Assembly (NCBI GenBank): GCA_002842215.1
Contig: PHCC01000021.1
Span: forward strand, 119,431 to 183,430
Length of the DNA stretch: 64,000 nucleotides
Direction: 5' to 3'
DNA from: Betaproteobacteria bacterium HGW-Betaproteobacteria-9
GTDB taxonomy: Bacteria > Pseudomonadota > Gammaproteobacteria > Burkholderiales > Burkholderiaceae_C
The translations under genes and the position numbers were made by a program. This document shows positions 35,447 to 44,119 of this stretch, one piece after another. Numbering within the stretch: the first letter of the stretch is position 1; each line of letters opens with the position of its first letter. Below the pieces are notes generated by a model. The model made no database searches. It saw nothing but the letters and a program-made list of their open reading frames with translations, and was not told the DNA's origin.

Positions 35447-35758
35447 ATGAGCAACTGGACCGACGTGGCCGCCGAGGCGGATTTGTTTGAAGGCGCGGGC
35501 ATTCCGGTGGCGCCGGGCGGGCGCGACATTGCGCTGTTTGCGGTGGACGGCGAGGTGTTCGCCACAGACAACCTCTGCACCCACGGTCATGCCAGGTTGT
35601 GCGACGGCTTTGTGGAGGGGCACGAGATTGAGTGCCCCCATCATCAGGGCCGCTTCGATCTGCGCACCGGCGATGCCACCTTGGCGCCCTGCACCGAGCC
35701 CGTCAAGGTCTGGCCGGTGAAGGTGGAGGGCGGGCGCGTGTTCCTGGATCTTGGGTGA
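35447..35758 (+). CDS. nagAb: Rieske-type [2Fe-2S] ferredoxin of the oxygenase
   Basis: The 103-residue ferredoxin has Rieske ligands CTH and CPHH separated by 16 residues ([12 protein letters not shown], then [11 protein letters not shown]). It would pass electrons to the NagG-like oxygenase. The ATG at 35447 has a GGAG motif upstream. In characterised salicylate 5-hydroxylases a ferredoxin reductase (NagAa) completes the system. None is encoded nearby, so it must be supplied from elsewhere. Confidence 0.88.
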   Translation: MSNWTDVAAEADLFEGAGIPVAPGGRDIALFAVDGEVFATDNLCTHGHARLCDGFVEGHEIECPHHQGRFDLRTGDATLAPCTEPVKVWPVKVEGGRVFLDLG

Positions 35759-35766
35759 TCGCGGGG

Positions 35767-36255
35767 TCAACCTGCCCAAGGCACAGGCAGGTCCGGCTTC
35801 ATGACCATCAGCGCGAACACCGCCAGCATGGCCACAAAGGCCGGGTAGCCCAGGCCTTCCCACAGGCGCGCAAACCGCCAGTAGCGCTCGGGCATCTCCT
35901 CGCCGCTGCCCGCCGCGTGCGCCGCCATCTGCGCCATCCGCAGTTGCAGCCACACCACCGGCAGCCACAGGGCGCCGGTCAGCGCGTACAGCGCCAGCGA
36001 CCAGCCGATCCATGGCGTGCCCAGCGGCCAGCCCGCCAGGTGCGCCATGGCGATGCCCGTCACCGGCTGCACGATGACCGCGGGCGTGGTGAACCATAGG
36101 TCGGCGCGCACGACCAGCCGCGACACCACGGCCTGTGCGGCCAGGCTGCCGCTGCGGTTGGCGAAGAACATGAAGAAGGCGGTGCCCAGCCCGGTGCCCA
36201 CCAGCAACACGCTGGAGACGATGTGCACGGTTTTCAGCAGCAAGAAGGTGTTCAT
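35767..36255 (-). CDS. DUF2269-type integral membrane protein
   Basis: The product has 162 residues and four membrane segments. MNTFLLLKTVHIVSSVLLVGTGLG opens it, with a conserved His in the first helix and LWFTTPAVIVQPVTGIAM in the second. DUF2269 proteins are small predicted integral membrane proteins of unknown role. The start overlaps the stop of the upstream DoxX-like gene by 4 bp. It ends a three-gene minus-strand operon with the saccharopine-dehydrogenase-like gene. Confidence 0.82.
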   Translation of the reverse strand: MNTFLLLKTVHIVSSVLLVGTGLGTAFFMFFANRSGSLAAQAVVSRLVVRADLWFTTPAVIVQPVTGIAMAHLAGWPLGTPWIGWSLALYALTGALWLPVVWLQLRMAQMAAHAAGSGEEMPERYWRFARLWEGLGYPAFVAMLAVFALMVMKPDLPVPWAG

Positions 36256-36623
36256 GCGCGTGAATCCAGGCGCCACAGCAACAGCAGCGCAGCGGCGATG
36301 GGAATGTTCTTGCTCAGCGGTCCCAGCGGGTGCAGCCACCAGCCGGGATCGATGGCTGTGGCCAGCAGCGTCATGAGCACCATGACGATCAGGACCGCAC
36401 CGTAGGCCGGGCGACCGGGGCGCCACCACAGCCACAGGCCCAGCAGCGCATCGGTGGCGGCACCGGCGGCGATCAGGGCCGGCTTGAGCCCGGGCCAGGT
36501 GTCGGGCAGCGAGGTCAGCAGCGCCAGGCTCTGGCCGTGCCACTCCCACAGCGAAGCGAAGGCCGTCCAGAGCCAGACGAAGACCAGGCTGAGGCGCAGC
36601 CAGCGCAGTTCGGTGCTTGCCAT
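36252..36623 (-). CDS. DoxX-like small membrane protein
   Basis: The 123-residue protein has four hydrophobic segments: LRLSLVFVWLWTAFASLWEW, ALIAAGAATDALLGLWLWW, YGAVLIVMVLMTLLATAI and NIPIAAALLLLW. The HPLGPLSKNIPI element matches DoxX-like proteins. The ATG at 36623 lies 5 nt after the upstream gene's stop. It is coupled on both sides within the three-gene operon. A redox or quinone-related role is known for some DoxX proteins but cannot be claimed here. Confidence 0.78.
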   Translation of the reverse strand: MASTELRWLRLSLVFVWLWTAFASLWEWHGQSLALLTSLPDTWPGLKPALIAAGAATDALLGLWLWWRPGRPAYGAVLIVMVLMTLLATAIDPGWWLHPLGPLSKNIPIAAALLLLWRLDSRA

Positions 36624-36628
36624 GGGCG

Positions 36629-37753
36629 TCAGGCGATGTCGGTGACCATGCCCCAGCGCGCGAATTCCGGGGCGAATTCGTCCAGCGCCAGCAAGCCCGT
36701 GGCCGTGTGGGCGCCGGGTGCCGGGCCGTCGCCGCGCGCCAGGCGCCGTGCCAGCAAGATGGCCGCTATGCAGGGGATTTCGGGGCCGTGGTCGTTGTCT
36801 GCGGCGATGTCCCAGCGCGCCTGCGCGGGCTGACCCATTGCGTCCAGCCCGGTCACCTCCACAGACATGCCGCCCAGCGCGCTGCCCCAGCGGTCGAACA
36901 AGGGCGCCCCGCGCAGCAGCCAAGGCGCCAGGGCCTGCGGGCGTGGCAGCAGGCCCCAGTGGCGCAGCGCCGCCAACCCCGCGAAGGCGGTTTGAGACAG
37001 CGGCACCTCCAGCGCGGCTCGGAACATCACCGTCTCCGTCACCTGGTAGTGCGCGGGGAACAGCTCCAGGTCGGGGATGTCGCACAGCGCGGCCCGGCGC
37101 GGCTTCATGCGCGGGAACACCACCTGGGCGGGGTTGGTCCAGCCCAGGGCCTGTTGCCAGCGCCCTTCGCGCCAGATGTCCACCGGCACGCCGCAGTAGC
37201 TGAGCACAGCCTCCAGCGTGGCGACGCCGCGCGGTGCGGTCTGCGCCGGTGCGATGCAGACGTCGATGCTGTGGATGGCCTGCCAGCCTTGCGTCAGGTG
37301 GTCCACCACCGCCGAGGACAGCGCGGGCACGGTGCTTGCGCCACTGACGGCGCAACGCTGCGCCGCGATGAAACGCGCCTGCATCGCTGCGGGGAAGTCG
37401 CACACGAAGCGGCGGCCGTCGGCGAGGTCGATGTAGTGCGCACCGGCGTCGGCACAGGCCTCGGCCACCGCGTAGCCCTGCGCCTGAAAGGGGCCGGCGG
37501 TGTGGATCACCAGGCCGATGTTTGCGGCCTTCAGCTTCGTGGCCAAATGCGCATCGGTGGCGTCGACCACCATCGCTTCGGCGTGTGCGCCGGCTTCCCG
37601 GGCCAGTGCTTTCGCACGGGCCTGTTTCCGTCCGCCGATCACCATCTGGATGCCCGGGTCGTTCGCGAGCGCCTTGACGATGCGGGTACCGAAGTTGCCA
37701 TAGCCGCCCAGCACGAGCACTTTGAGGGGGTGGAGGGTGCGCGTCTGTGGCAT
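36629..37753 (-). CDS. Saccharopine dehydrogenase-like NAD(P)-binding protein
   Basis: The product has 374 residues. The N-terminal Rossmann motif is VLVLGGYGNFGTRIVKAL, and VIHTAGPFQAQGYAVAEAC matches the saccharopine dehydrogenase/trans-acting enoyl reductase group. The C-terminal half is less conserved. It leads an operon with DoxX-like and DUF2269 membrane proteins. Members of this group act on varied substrates including lipids, and a reductase acting with the membrane partners is a possibility only. Confidence 0.84.
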   Translation of the reverse strand: MPQTRTLHPLKVLVLGGYGNFGTRIVKALANDPGIQMVIGGRKQARAKALAREAGAHAEAMVVDATDAHLATKLKAANIGLVIHTAGPFQAQGYAVAEACADAGAHYIDLADGRRFVCDFPAAMQARFIAAQRCAVSGASTVPALSSAVVDHLTQGWQAIHSIDVCIAPAQTAPRGVATLEAVLSYCGVPVDIWREGRWQQALGWTNPAQVVFPRMKPRRAALCDIPDLELFPAHYQVTETVMFRAALEVPLSQTAFAGLAALRHWGLLPRPQALAPWLLRGAPLFDRWGSALGGMSVEVTGLDAMGQPAQARWDIAADNDHGPEIPCIAAILLARRLARGDGPAPGAHTATGLLALDEFAPEFARWGMVTDIA

Positions 37754-37762
37754 GGGTTGACC

Positions 37763-38863
37763 TCAGGGACGCCGTTCCAGCAGCATCGCATCCCCGTAGC
37801 TGAAAAAGCGGTAGCCCCGCGCCACCGCGTGGCGGTAGAGCGCCATCACGTGCTCGTGGCCCGCGAAGGCGCTCACCAGCATCATCAGCGTGCTCTTGGG
37901 CAGGTGGAAGTTGGTCACCAGCAGGTCCACCACCTGAAACTGGAAGCCCGGCGTGATGAAGATGTTGGTATCACCGCTCGTTTCTCCGGACCGAGCCCAG
38001 CTCTCCAGCGTGCGCACGCTGGTCGTGCCCACCGCCACCACGCGGCCGCCGCGCGCGCGGCAGTCGGCGATGGCCTGCACCGTCTCGGGCGGGATGGCGT
38101 AGCGCTCGTGGTGCATCACGTGCTCCTCGATGCGCTCGGTCTTCATGGGCGCGAAGGTGCCGGCGCCCACGTGCAGCGTCACGTTGGCGCGTTGCACGCC
38201 GCGCGCTTCGAGCGTGGCCAGCACGCCTTCGTCGAAATGCAGCGCGGCCGTGGGCGCGGCCACCGCCCCCGGCACGCGCGCGAACACGGTCTGGTAGCGG
38301 CGCTCGTCGTCGGCGTCGTCGGTGTGCGTGATGTAGGGCGGCAGCGGCACGTGGCCGTGGCGGGCCATCAGCTCGTAGGGCGTCTCGCTCGCCGGTCCGG
38401 TCAGGCGCAGGCGGAACAGCTGGCCGTTCTCGTCGGGCCAGCGGCCGAGGAACACGGCATCAAACCCGCCGCCCTTCAGTCCGCCGCACAGGTGCAACAG
38501 CCCGCCGGGTTGCGGCTTCTTGCTCACGCGGATGTGGGCCACCACCTCCTGCCCCGAGCCGTCCAGCGCCTCGTGCGGCAGCAGCACGCGTTCGATCAGG
38601 ATTTCGAACTTGCCACCCGATGCTTTCTCCCCAAAGAGCCGGGCCTTCACCACCTGTGTGTCGTTGAACACCAGGAGGTCGCCGCTGCGCAGCAGGCCCG
38701 GCAGCTCGCGGAAGATGCGGTCCACTGGCTGGGCGCCCGTGCCGTCGAGCAGGCGCGAGGCGCTGCGTTCGGCGGCGGGGTGCTGGGCGATTAGTGCGTC
38801 GGGGAGCTGGAAATCGAAGTCGGCGACGGAGAATGCGCGCGCCGCAGGGGAAGAAGCGTTCAT
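37763..38863 (-). CDS. queA: S-adenosylmethionine:tRNA ribosyltransferase-isomerase
   Basis: The 366-residue QueA adds the epoxycyclopentane group to preQ1-tRNA. Family segments are [72 protein letters not shown] and [19 protein letters not shown]. The ATG at 38863 gives the normal N-terminus. It is divergent from recG, with 79 bp between them. Confidence 0.95.
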   Translation of the reverse strand: MNASSPAARAFSVADFDFQLPDALIAQHPAAERSASRLLDGTGAQPVDRIFRELPGLLRSGDLLVFNDTQVVKARLFGEKASGGKFEILIERVLLPHEALDGSGQEVVAHIRVSKKPQPGGLLHLCGGLKGGGFDAVFLGRWPDENGQLFRLRLTGPASETPYELMARHGHVPLPPYITHTDDADDERRYQTVFARVPGAVAAPTAALHFDEGVLATLEARGVQRANVTLHVGAGTFAPMKTERIEEHVMHHERYAIPPETVQAIADCRARGGRVVAVGTTSVRTLESWARSGETSGDTNIFITPGFQFQVVDLLVTNFHLPKSTLMMLVSAFAGHEHVMALYRHAVARGYRFFSYGDAMLLERRP

Positions 38864-38942
38864 GCTGCTTGAGGGCCGGACGAGGCCCGTTCCAAGTGGA
38901 AGTAGGGAAAGAGGTGGATAAAAAGACAGGCAGAATTGTCCC

Positions 38943-41135
38943 ATGCCCGACGCCAAGCCCACGCCCGCCAAGGCGCTCTCTGCCCCGCAGAAAGCGCTGC
39001 ACAAGCTGGGGCTCACGCGCGACATCGACCTGGCGCTGCACCTGCCGCTGCGTTACGAAGACGAAACCCGCATCGTGCGGCTGAGCGACGCGCGCGAGGG
39101 TCAGACCGTGCAGGTCGAAGGCACGGTGACGCACCAGGAGATCACCCTGCGCCCGCGCCGCCAGCTGCTGGTGACGCTGGACGACGGCTCGGACACCTGC
39201 ACCCTGCGCTTCTTCAGCTTCTACCCCTCGCACCAGAAGACGCTGGCGGTGGGTGCGCGGGTTCGGGTGCGTGGCGAAATCCGCGGCGGCTTCATGGGCC
39301 GCACCATGATGCACCCGGCCTTTCACGCGGCTGGCGGCGAACTGCCCGACGCGCTCACGCCGGTCTACCCCACCAGCGCCCAGCTGCCGCAGGCCTACCT
39401 GCGCAAGGTGGTGGCCAGCGGGCTGGCGCGGGCCGACCTGTCCGAAACCATCCCGCCCGAGCTGCTGGGCAGCCTGCAGCGTGTGGTGCACGGCACCTGG
39501 ACCCTGCGCGACGCACTGCGCTACCTGCACCACCCGGGACCGGACGTGTCGCTCGACGCGCTGGAGGACCGCAGCCACCCGGCCTGGCAACGCCTGAAGG
39601 CCGAGGAGCTGCTGGCGCAGCAGCTCTCTCAATTGACGGCCAAGCGGGAGCGCGATGCCCTGCGCGCGCCGGTCTTGCGTACGGCGCCGGGCGGCCTGCA
39701 CGAGCAGTTGCTGGCCGTGTTGCCGTTCGCCTTGACCGGCGCGCAGCGCCGCGTGGGCGAGGAGATCGCGCGCGACCTGGCGCGCCACGTTCCCATGCAC
39801 CGCCTGCTGCAGGGCGACGTGGGTTCGGGCAAGACGGTGGTGGCCGCGCTGGCCGCCGCCATCGCCATCGACTCGGGCTGGCAGTGCGCGCTGATGGCGC
39901 CCACCGAGATCCTGGCCGAGCAGCATTTCGCCAAGCTCATCGGCTGGCTGGAGCCGCTGCTGGCGCCGCTCGGCAAACGCGTGGCCTGGCTCACCGGCAG
40001 CCAGAAGAAAAAGCAGCGCACCGAGATGCTGGGTTTGATCGCCAGCGGTGAAGCGGCGCTGGTGGTCGGCACGCACGCGGTGATCCAGGACCAGGTGGTG
40101 TTCCAGAACCTGGCGCTGGCCATCATCGACGAGCAGCACCGGTTTGGGGTGGCGCAGCGGCTGGCGCTGAGAAGCAAGATGGGACCTCTCGCCAAAGAGG
40201 GGGAGTCCAGCCCAGAACGCCGCGGAACCGGCTTTGCCGGGCCGCAGGCGTTGCCCCTTGATGGGCTGAGCGGCGACGCGCAGCGCGCAAGCGATGGGGG
40301 GGAGCCCCACATGCTCATGATGACGGCGACGCCGATTCCTCGGACCTTGGCGATGAGCTACTACGCCGACCTCGACGTCTCCACCATCGACGAGCTGCCA
40401 CCCGGCCGCACGCCCATCGTCACCAAGGTCGTGTCCGACCAGCGCCGGCACGAGGTGATCGAACGCATCCGCGCGCAGGTGGCGCAGGGGCGGCAGGTGT
40501 ACTGGGTCTGCCCGTTGATCGAAGAGAGTGAGGCGCTGGATCTGTCGAACGCCACCGAGACACATGCGGAGTTGAGTCAGTCCCTTCAGGGCGTCCTTGT
40601 GGGCCTGCTGCACTCGCGCATGCCGGTGGCCGAGAAGAAGGCGGTGATGTCGCTCTTCACCAGCGGCCACATGGGTGTGCTGGTGTCCACCACCGTGATC
40701 GAGGTGGGTGTCGACGTGCCGAACGCCTCGCTGATGGTGATCGAACACGCCGAACGTTTCGGCCTGAGTCAGCTGCACCAGCTGCGCGGCCGTGTGGGGC
40801 GCGGCGCGGCGGCGTCGGCCTGCGTGCTGCTTTACACACCACCCGACGGCGGGCGCCTCGGCGAAACCGCGCGCGAACGGCTGAAGGCCATGGCCGAGAC
40901 CAACGACGGTTTCGAGATCGCGCGCCGAGATCTCGAAATCCGCGGTCCGGGCGAATTTCTCGGCGCGCGACAGTCGGGGGCCGCGATGCTGCGGTTTGCC
41001 GATCTCGCCACCGATGGCCACCTGCTGGACTGGGCGAGAACGGCGGCGGCACAGATGCTGCAACAGCATCCCGGCGCCGCCGAAAAACACATCGCCCGCT
41101 GGCTCGGCAGCAAAGCGGAATACCTGAAAGCCTGA
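38943..41135 (+). CDS. recG: ATP-dependent DNA helicase RecG with in-frame repeat insertion
   Basis: The 730-residue RecG remodels stalled forks and Holliday junctions. The N-terminal wedge/OB domain is followed by Walker A GDVGSGKT (291-298), motif II DEQH (396-399), motif [15 protein letters not shown], and motifs [18 protein letters not shown] and QLRGRVGRG. Typical RecG is about 690 residues. The excess is mostly a loop between motifs II and III (about residues 413-454) that is encoded by a copy of the genomic type I repeat. All helicase motifs are intact, so the protein is probably active. recG-oxyR-ubiA is a conserved order in this group. Confidence 0.95.
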   Translation: MPDAKPTPAKALSAPQKALHKLGLTRDIDLALHLPLRYEDETRIVRLSDAREGQTVQVEGTVTHQEITLRPRRQLLVTLDDGSDTCTLRFFSFYPSHQKTLAVGARVRVRGEIRGGFMGRTMMHPAFHAAGGELPDALTPVYPTSAQLPQAYLRKVVASGLARADLSETIPPELLGSLQRVVHGTWTLRDALRYLHHPGPDVSLDALEDRSHPAWQRLKAEELLAQQLSQLTAKRERDALRAPVLRTAPGGLHEQLLAVLPFALTGAQRRVGEEIARDLARHVPMHRLLQGDVGSGKTVVAALAAAIAIDSGWQCALMAPTEILAEQHFAKLIGWLEPLLAPLGKRVAWLTGSQKKKQRTEMLGLIASGEAALVVGTHAVIQDQVVFQNLALAIIDEQHRFGVAQRLALRSKMGPLAKEGESSPERRGTGFAGPQALPLDGLSGDAQRASDGGEPHMLMMTATPIPRTLAMSYYADLDVSTIDELPPGRTPIVTKVVSDQRRHEVIERIRAQVAQGRQVYWVCPLIEESEALDLSNATETHAELSQSLQGVLVGLLHSRMPVAEKKAVMSLFTSGHMGVLVSTTVIEVGVDVPNASLMVIEHAERFGLSQLHQLRGRVGRGAAASACVLLYTPPDGGRLGETARERLKAMAETNDGFEIARRDLEIRGPGEFLGARQSGAAMLRFADLATDGHLLDWARTAAAQMLQQHPGAAEKHIARWLGSKAEYLKA
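40181..40315 (+). repeat. GC-rich repeat, type I-like, inside the recG coding region (copy D)
   Basis: The segment contains GCGGAACCGGCTTTGCCGGG (hairpin 1) and a degenerate second part ending GACGCGCAGCGCGC and GATGGGGGGGAG. The core equals that of copies A, E and F. It encodes, in frame, residues from about 413 to 454 of RecG, including a GTGFAGP stretch from hairpin 1. Exact borders are uncertain because the flanks have no homology visible here. Confidence 0.75.
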
Positions 41136-41167
41136 GACCGTCGGCACGCGTCCGGCGGAAGTGCCTT

Positions 41168-41247
41168 CACCCAGGATGCGGTGGAACCGGCTTTGCCGGG
41201 CCACTCGCATCGCCCCCTGGGGGGCGGCGCGGGGGGAGCAAAATACC
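41168..41247 (+). repeat. GC-rich double-hairpin repeat, type I (copy E)
   Basis: CACCCAGGATGCGGTGGAACC leads into a CCGGCTTTGCCGG hairpin, CCACTCGCATCG, and a CCCCCTGGGGGG hairpin with GCGGCGCGGGG. It fills the 115-bp gap between recG and oxyR. It is nearly identical to the reverse complement of copy C. Confidence 0.82.
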
Positions 41248-41250
41248 CAC

Positions 41251-42210
41251 ATGACGCTCACCGAACTCAAATACATCGTGGCCGTGGCGCGCGAGAAGCA
41301 CTTCGGCAAGGCGGCCGAGGCCTGTTTTGTCTCGCAACCGACGCTCTCCGTGGCGATCAAGAAGCTCGAAGAAGAGCTGGAGCTCAAGATCTTCGAACGC
41401 AATGCGAGCGAAATCGCGGTCACGCCGCTGGGCGAAGAGATCGTGCGCCAGGCGCAGACCGTGCTCGAACAAGCCGCCGGGATCAAGGAGATTGCCAAGC
41501 GCGGCAAGGACCCGCTGGCCGGCCCGCTGCGGCTGGGGGTGATCTACACCATCGGGCCGTATCTGTTGCCGAATCTGGTGCGCCAGGTGATTGAGCGCAC
41601 GCCGCAGATGCCCTTGATGCTGCTGGAGAACTTCACCACCAAACTGCTGGAGCAGCTGCGCCTGGGCGAGATCGATTGCGCCATCCTGGCCGAGCCGTTC
41701 CCGGACACCAACCTGGCCATCGCGCCGCTGTACGACGAGCCGTTCCTCGCGGCGGTACCGGTCGGGCACCCGCTGGCGCAGCAGAAAAGCGTGACCACCG
41801 AAGAGCTCAAGCGCGAGACCATGCTGCTGCTGGGCACGGGCCATTGTTTCCGCGACCATGTGCTGGAGGTCTGCCCCGAATTCGCCCGCTTCTCCAGCGA
41901 CACCGAGGGCATCCGCAAGAGCTTCGAAGGCTCGTCGCTGGAAACCATCAAGCACATGGTGGCCGCCGGCATGGGTGTGACCCTGGTGCCGCGCCTGTCG
42001 GTGCCGAGTTCGGCGCTGGATGGGGCGCCCAACGCGGGCCAGGACTTTGGCGACTCGTCGTTCGTGCGCTACCTGCCGTTCGAGGGCGAGGCGCCGACCC
42101 GGCGCGTGGTGCTGGCCTGGCGGCGCAGCTTCACGCGTTACGAGGCGATCGCCGAGTTGCGCAATGCGGTGTACGCCTGCGAGTTGCCGGGCGTCAAACG
42201 CTTGTCTTGA
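41251..42210 (+). CDS. oxyR: Hydrogen-peroxide-sensing LysR regulator OxyR
   Basis: The product has 319 residues and a LysR HTH at the N-terminus ([38 protein letters not shown]). The two redox cysteines fall at C199 and C208 ([14 protein letters not shown]), the numbering used for E. coli OxyR. Disulphide formation between them activates the family's peroxide response. The ATG at 41251 has GGGGGAG some 10 nt upstream, contributed by the adjoining repeat copy E. It lies between recG and ubiA. Confidence 0.94.
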   Translation: MTLTELKYIVAVAREKHFGKAAEACFVSQPTLSVAIKKLEEELELKIFERNASEIAVTPLGEEIVRQAQTVLEQAAGIKEIAKRGKDPLAGPLRLGVIYTIGPYLLPNLVRQVIERTPQMPLMLLENFTTKLLEQLRLGEIDCAILAEPFPDTNLAIAPLYDEPFLAAVPVGHPLAQQKSVTTEELKRETMLLLGTGHCFRDHVLEVCPEFARFSSDTEGIRKSFEGSSLETIKHMVAAGMGVTLVPRLSVPSSALDGAPNAGQDFGDSSFVRYLPFEGEAPTRRVVLAWRRSFTRYEAIAELRNAVYACELPGVKRLS

Positions 42211-42216
42211 ATTCAC

Positions 42217-42299
42217 CTGCGCCGCTCCGCGTCTTCCCCCAGGGGAACCACACCAGCAGCCCGGCAAAGCCGGTTCTGCGGTGTGCTGGTATGCGGGGC
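42217..42299 (-). repeat. GC-rich double-hairpin repeat, type I (copy F)
   Basis: Read in reverse it has CCGCAGAACC, a CCGGCTTTGCCGG hairpin, a CCCCTGGGGG stem, and GACGCGGAGCGGCGCAGG, matching copy A. It occupies the gap between oxyR and ubiA and ends 18 nt before the ubiA start. Confidence 0.8.
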
Positions 42300-42316
42300 G
42301 AGACGCATCCACCAAC

Positions 42317-43246
42317 ATGAATACCTCATCTTCCCGTCTTTCTCTTTATCTCGACCTGATCCGCTGGAACCGCCCGGCAGGCTGGTTGCTGTTGCTCTGG
42401 CCTTCGTTGTCAGCCCTCTGGGTGGCGGCGGGTGGCTTCCCGGGGCTGCACCTGCTGCTGGTCTTTGTGCTCGGCACCATCCTCATGCGCAGTGCCGGTT
42501 GCTGCGTCAACGACGTGGCCGACCGCGAGTTCGACAAACACGTCAAGCGCACCGCGCAGCGGCCGGTGACCAGCGGGCGCGTGGGCGTGAAGGAGGCGCT
42601 GGGCGTGGGCGCCGCGCTCGCTTTCGTGGCCTTCCTGCTGGTGCTCACGACCAACGTGGCCACCATCACCTGGTCGGTGCTGGGCCTGGTGCTGTCGCTG
42701 ATCTATCCCTACGCCAAGCGGGTGGTGTCCATGCCGCAGGCGGTGCTGGGCGTGGCCTTCAGCTTCGGCATTCCGATGGCGTTTGCGGCCGTGAGCGGCG
42801 GCCCGGCGCTGGAACTGTTCAGTGGTGGATCGCCCTGGAGCGCACCGGACTTTTGGGCGGGGGTGTGGCACAGCGTGCCGCCCGTGGCCTGGGTGCTGAT
42901 GGCGGGCAACCTGTTCTGGGTGCTGGCCTACGACACCGAATACGCCATGGTGGACCGCGACGACGACCTGCGCATCGGCATGAAGACCTCGGCCATCACG
43001 CTGGGCGACGCCGACGTGCCCGCCGTCACCGCGTTTTACCTGGTCTTCCTGGGCATCTGGACCGCCGCGCTGTGGTCCGTGGTGAACCCCTGGGTCTGGG
43101 GCGCCATGCTGCTGGTGGCGCTGGGCCAGGTGGCCTGGCATTTCCACCTGATCAAGGACCGCACGCGCGAAGGCTGCTTCAAGGCCTTCCGCCTCAACCA
43201 CTGGCTGGGGTTCACGGTGTTTGTGGGGGTGGTGCTGGGCGTCTGA
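42317..43246 (+). CDS. ubiA: 4-hydroxybenzoate polyprenyltransferase
   Basis: The 309-residue UbiA prenylates 4-hydroxybenzoate in ubiquinone synthesis. Both Asp-rich motifs are present: NDVADREFD in the first cytoplasmic loop and [13 protein letters not shown] in the second. About nine membrane segments are predicted. The ATG at 42317 fits the normal N-terminus ([18 protein letters not shown]). It converges with proC. Confidence 0.95.
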   Translation: MNTSSSRLSLYLDLIRWNRPAGWLLLLWPSLSALWVAAGGFPGLHLLLVFVLGTILMRSAGCCVNDVADREFDKHVKRTAQRPVTSGRVGVKEALGVGAALAFVAFLLVLTTNVATITWSVLGLVLSLIYPYAKRVVSMPQAVLGVAFSFGIPMAFAAVSGGPALELFSGGSPWSAPDFWAGVWHSVPPVAWVLMAGNLFWVLAYDTEYAMVDRDDDLRIGMKTSAITLGDADVPAVTAFYLVFLGIWTAALWSVVNPWVWGAMLLVALGQVAWHFHLIKDRTREGCFKAFRLNHWLGFTVFVGVVLGV

Positions 43247-43269
43247 AAGCGCGGCGCGGGGGTGAGCCT

Positions 43270-44097
43270 CTATTTGCCGAATTCGGCGCCCAGCTCCGCT
43301 GCGCGCTTCTGCGCCGCGAACAGGGCGTCCTCGAACTTCGCATTCACACCGCTGGCCTCCATCGACGTGATCGCCGCGTAGGTGGTGCCGCCCTTGGACG
43401 TGACGCGCTCGCGCAGCGTCTGCAGCGGCTCGCTGGAACGTTGTGCCAGGGTGGCCGCGCCGATGAAGGTGCCGATGGCGAGCTGCTGCGCCACCTCGGG
43501 CGCCAGGCCCATCTTGGCGCCCGCGTCGCGCATGGCTTCGAGGAAATAGAACACATAGGCCGGGCCGGAGCCGGAGAGGGCGGTCACCGCGTCCAGGTCC
43601 GACTCCACGTTCACCCACACCAGCTCGCCGGTGGTGCGCACCACGCGTTCGACCAGCGCACGGTCGGCGTCCGAGGCGGCGGCGCGGGCCATCAGCCCGG
43701 TCATGCCCAGGCCGACCAGGGCGGGGGTGTTGGGCATGGCGCGCACGATGCGCTGCGTCTGCAGCCAGCCGGCCATGCTCTCGCTGGTGATGCCTGCGGC
43801 CACGCTCAGGTGCAGGGCATCGCCGAGGAAGGGGCCTGCGGCCAGCGCGGCCTCTTTGAAGGTTTGCGGTTTCACCGCCCAGACCACGAGATTCGAGGGC
43901 TTCAGGTCGGCGCTCGCGGCGGGCAGCACGGTCATGCCCGGGAACTGCTGCGTCAGTTTCGCGCGTTGCTCGTCCCAGGGCTCGACCACCTGCAGGGCGC
44001 TGCTGGGATGGCCCTGGCGGACCAGGCCACCGATGATGGCGCTGGCCATGTTGCCGCCGCCGATGAAGGTGATGATGGGGTGGGTGGAGGTGTTCAT
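43270..44097 (-). CDS. proC: Pyrroline-5-carboxylate reductase
   Basis: The product has 275 residues and makes proline from pyrroline-5-carboxylate with NAD(P)H. The Rossmann motif is ITFIGGGNMASAIIGGLV. The C-terminal dimer and catalytic region is VTALSGSGPAYVFYFLEAM and ERVTSKGGTTYAAI. It lies 22 bp downstream of glpK on the same strand. Confidence 0.95.
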   Translation of the reverse strand: MNTSTHPIITFIGGGNMASAIIGGLVRQGHPSSALQVVEPWDEQRAKLTQQFPGMTVLPAASADLKPSNLVVWAVKPQTFKEAALAAGPFLGDALHLSVAAGITSESMAGWLQTQRIVRAMPNTPALVGLGMTGLMARAAASDADRALVERVVRTTGELVWVNVESDLDAVTALSGSGPAYVFYFLEAMRDAGAKMGLAPEVAQQLAIGTFIGAATLAQRSSEPLQTLRERVTSKGGTTYAAITSMEASGVNAKFEDALFAAQKRAAELGAEFGK

Positions 44098-44119
44098 CCG
44101 GAGATTGTCGCTGCGGCGG

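Noticed and set aside
38460..41507. Minus-strand open frame of 1015 codons across recG
   Set aside because: It is antisense to recG and shows no recognisable domain apart from a part that crosses the opposite-frame queA region; a shadow frame.
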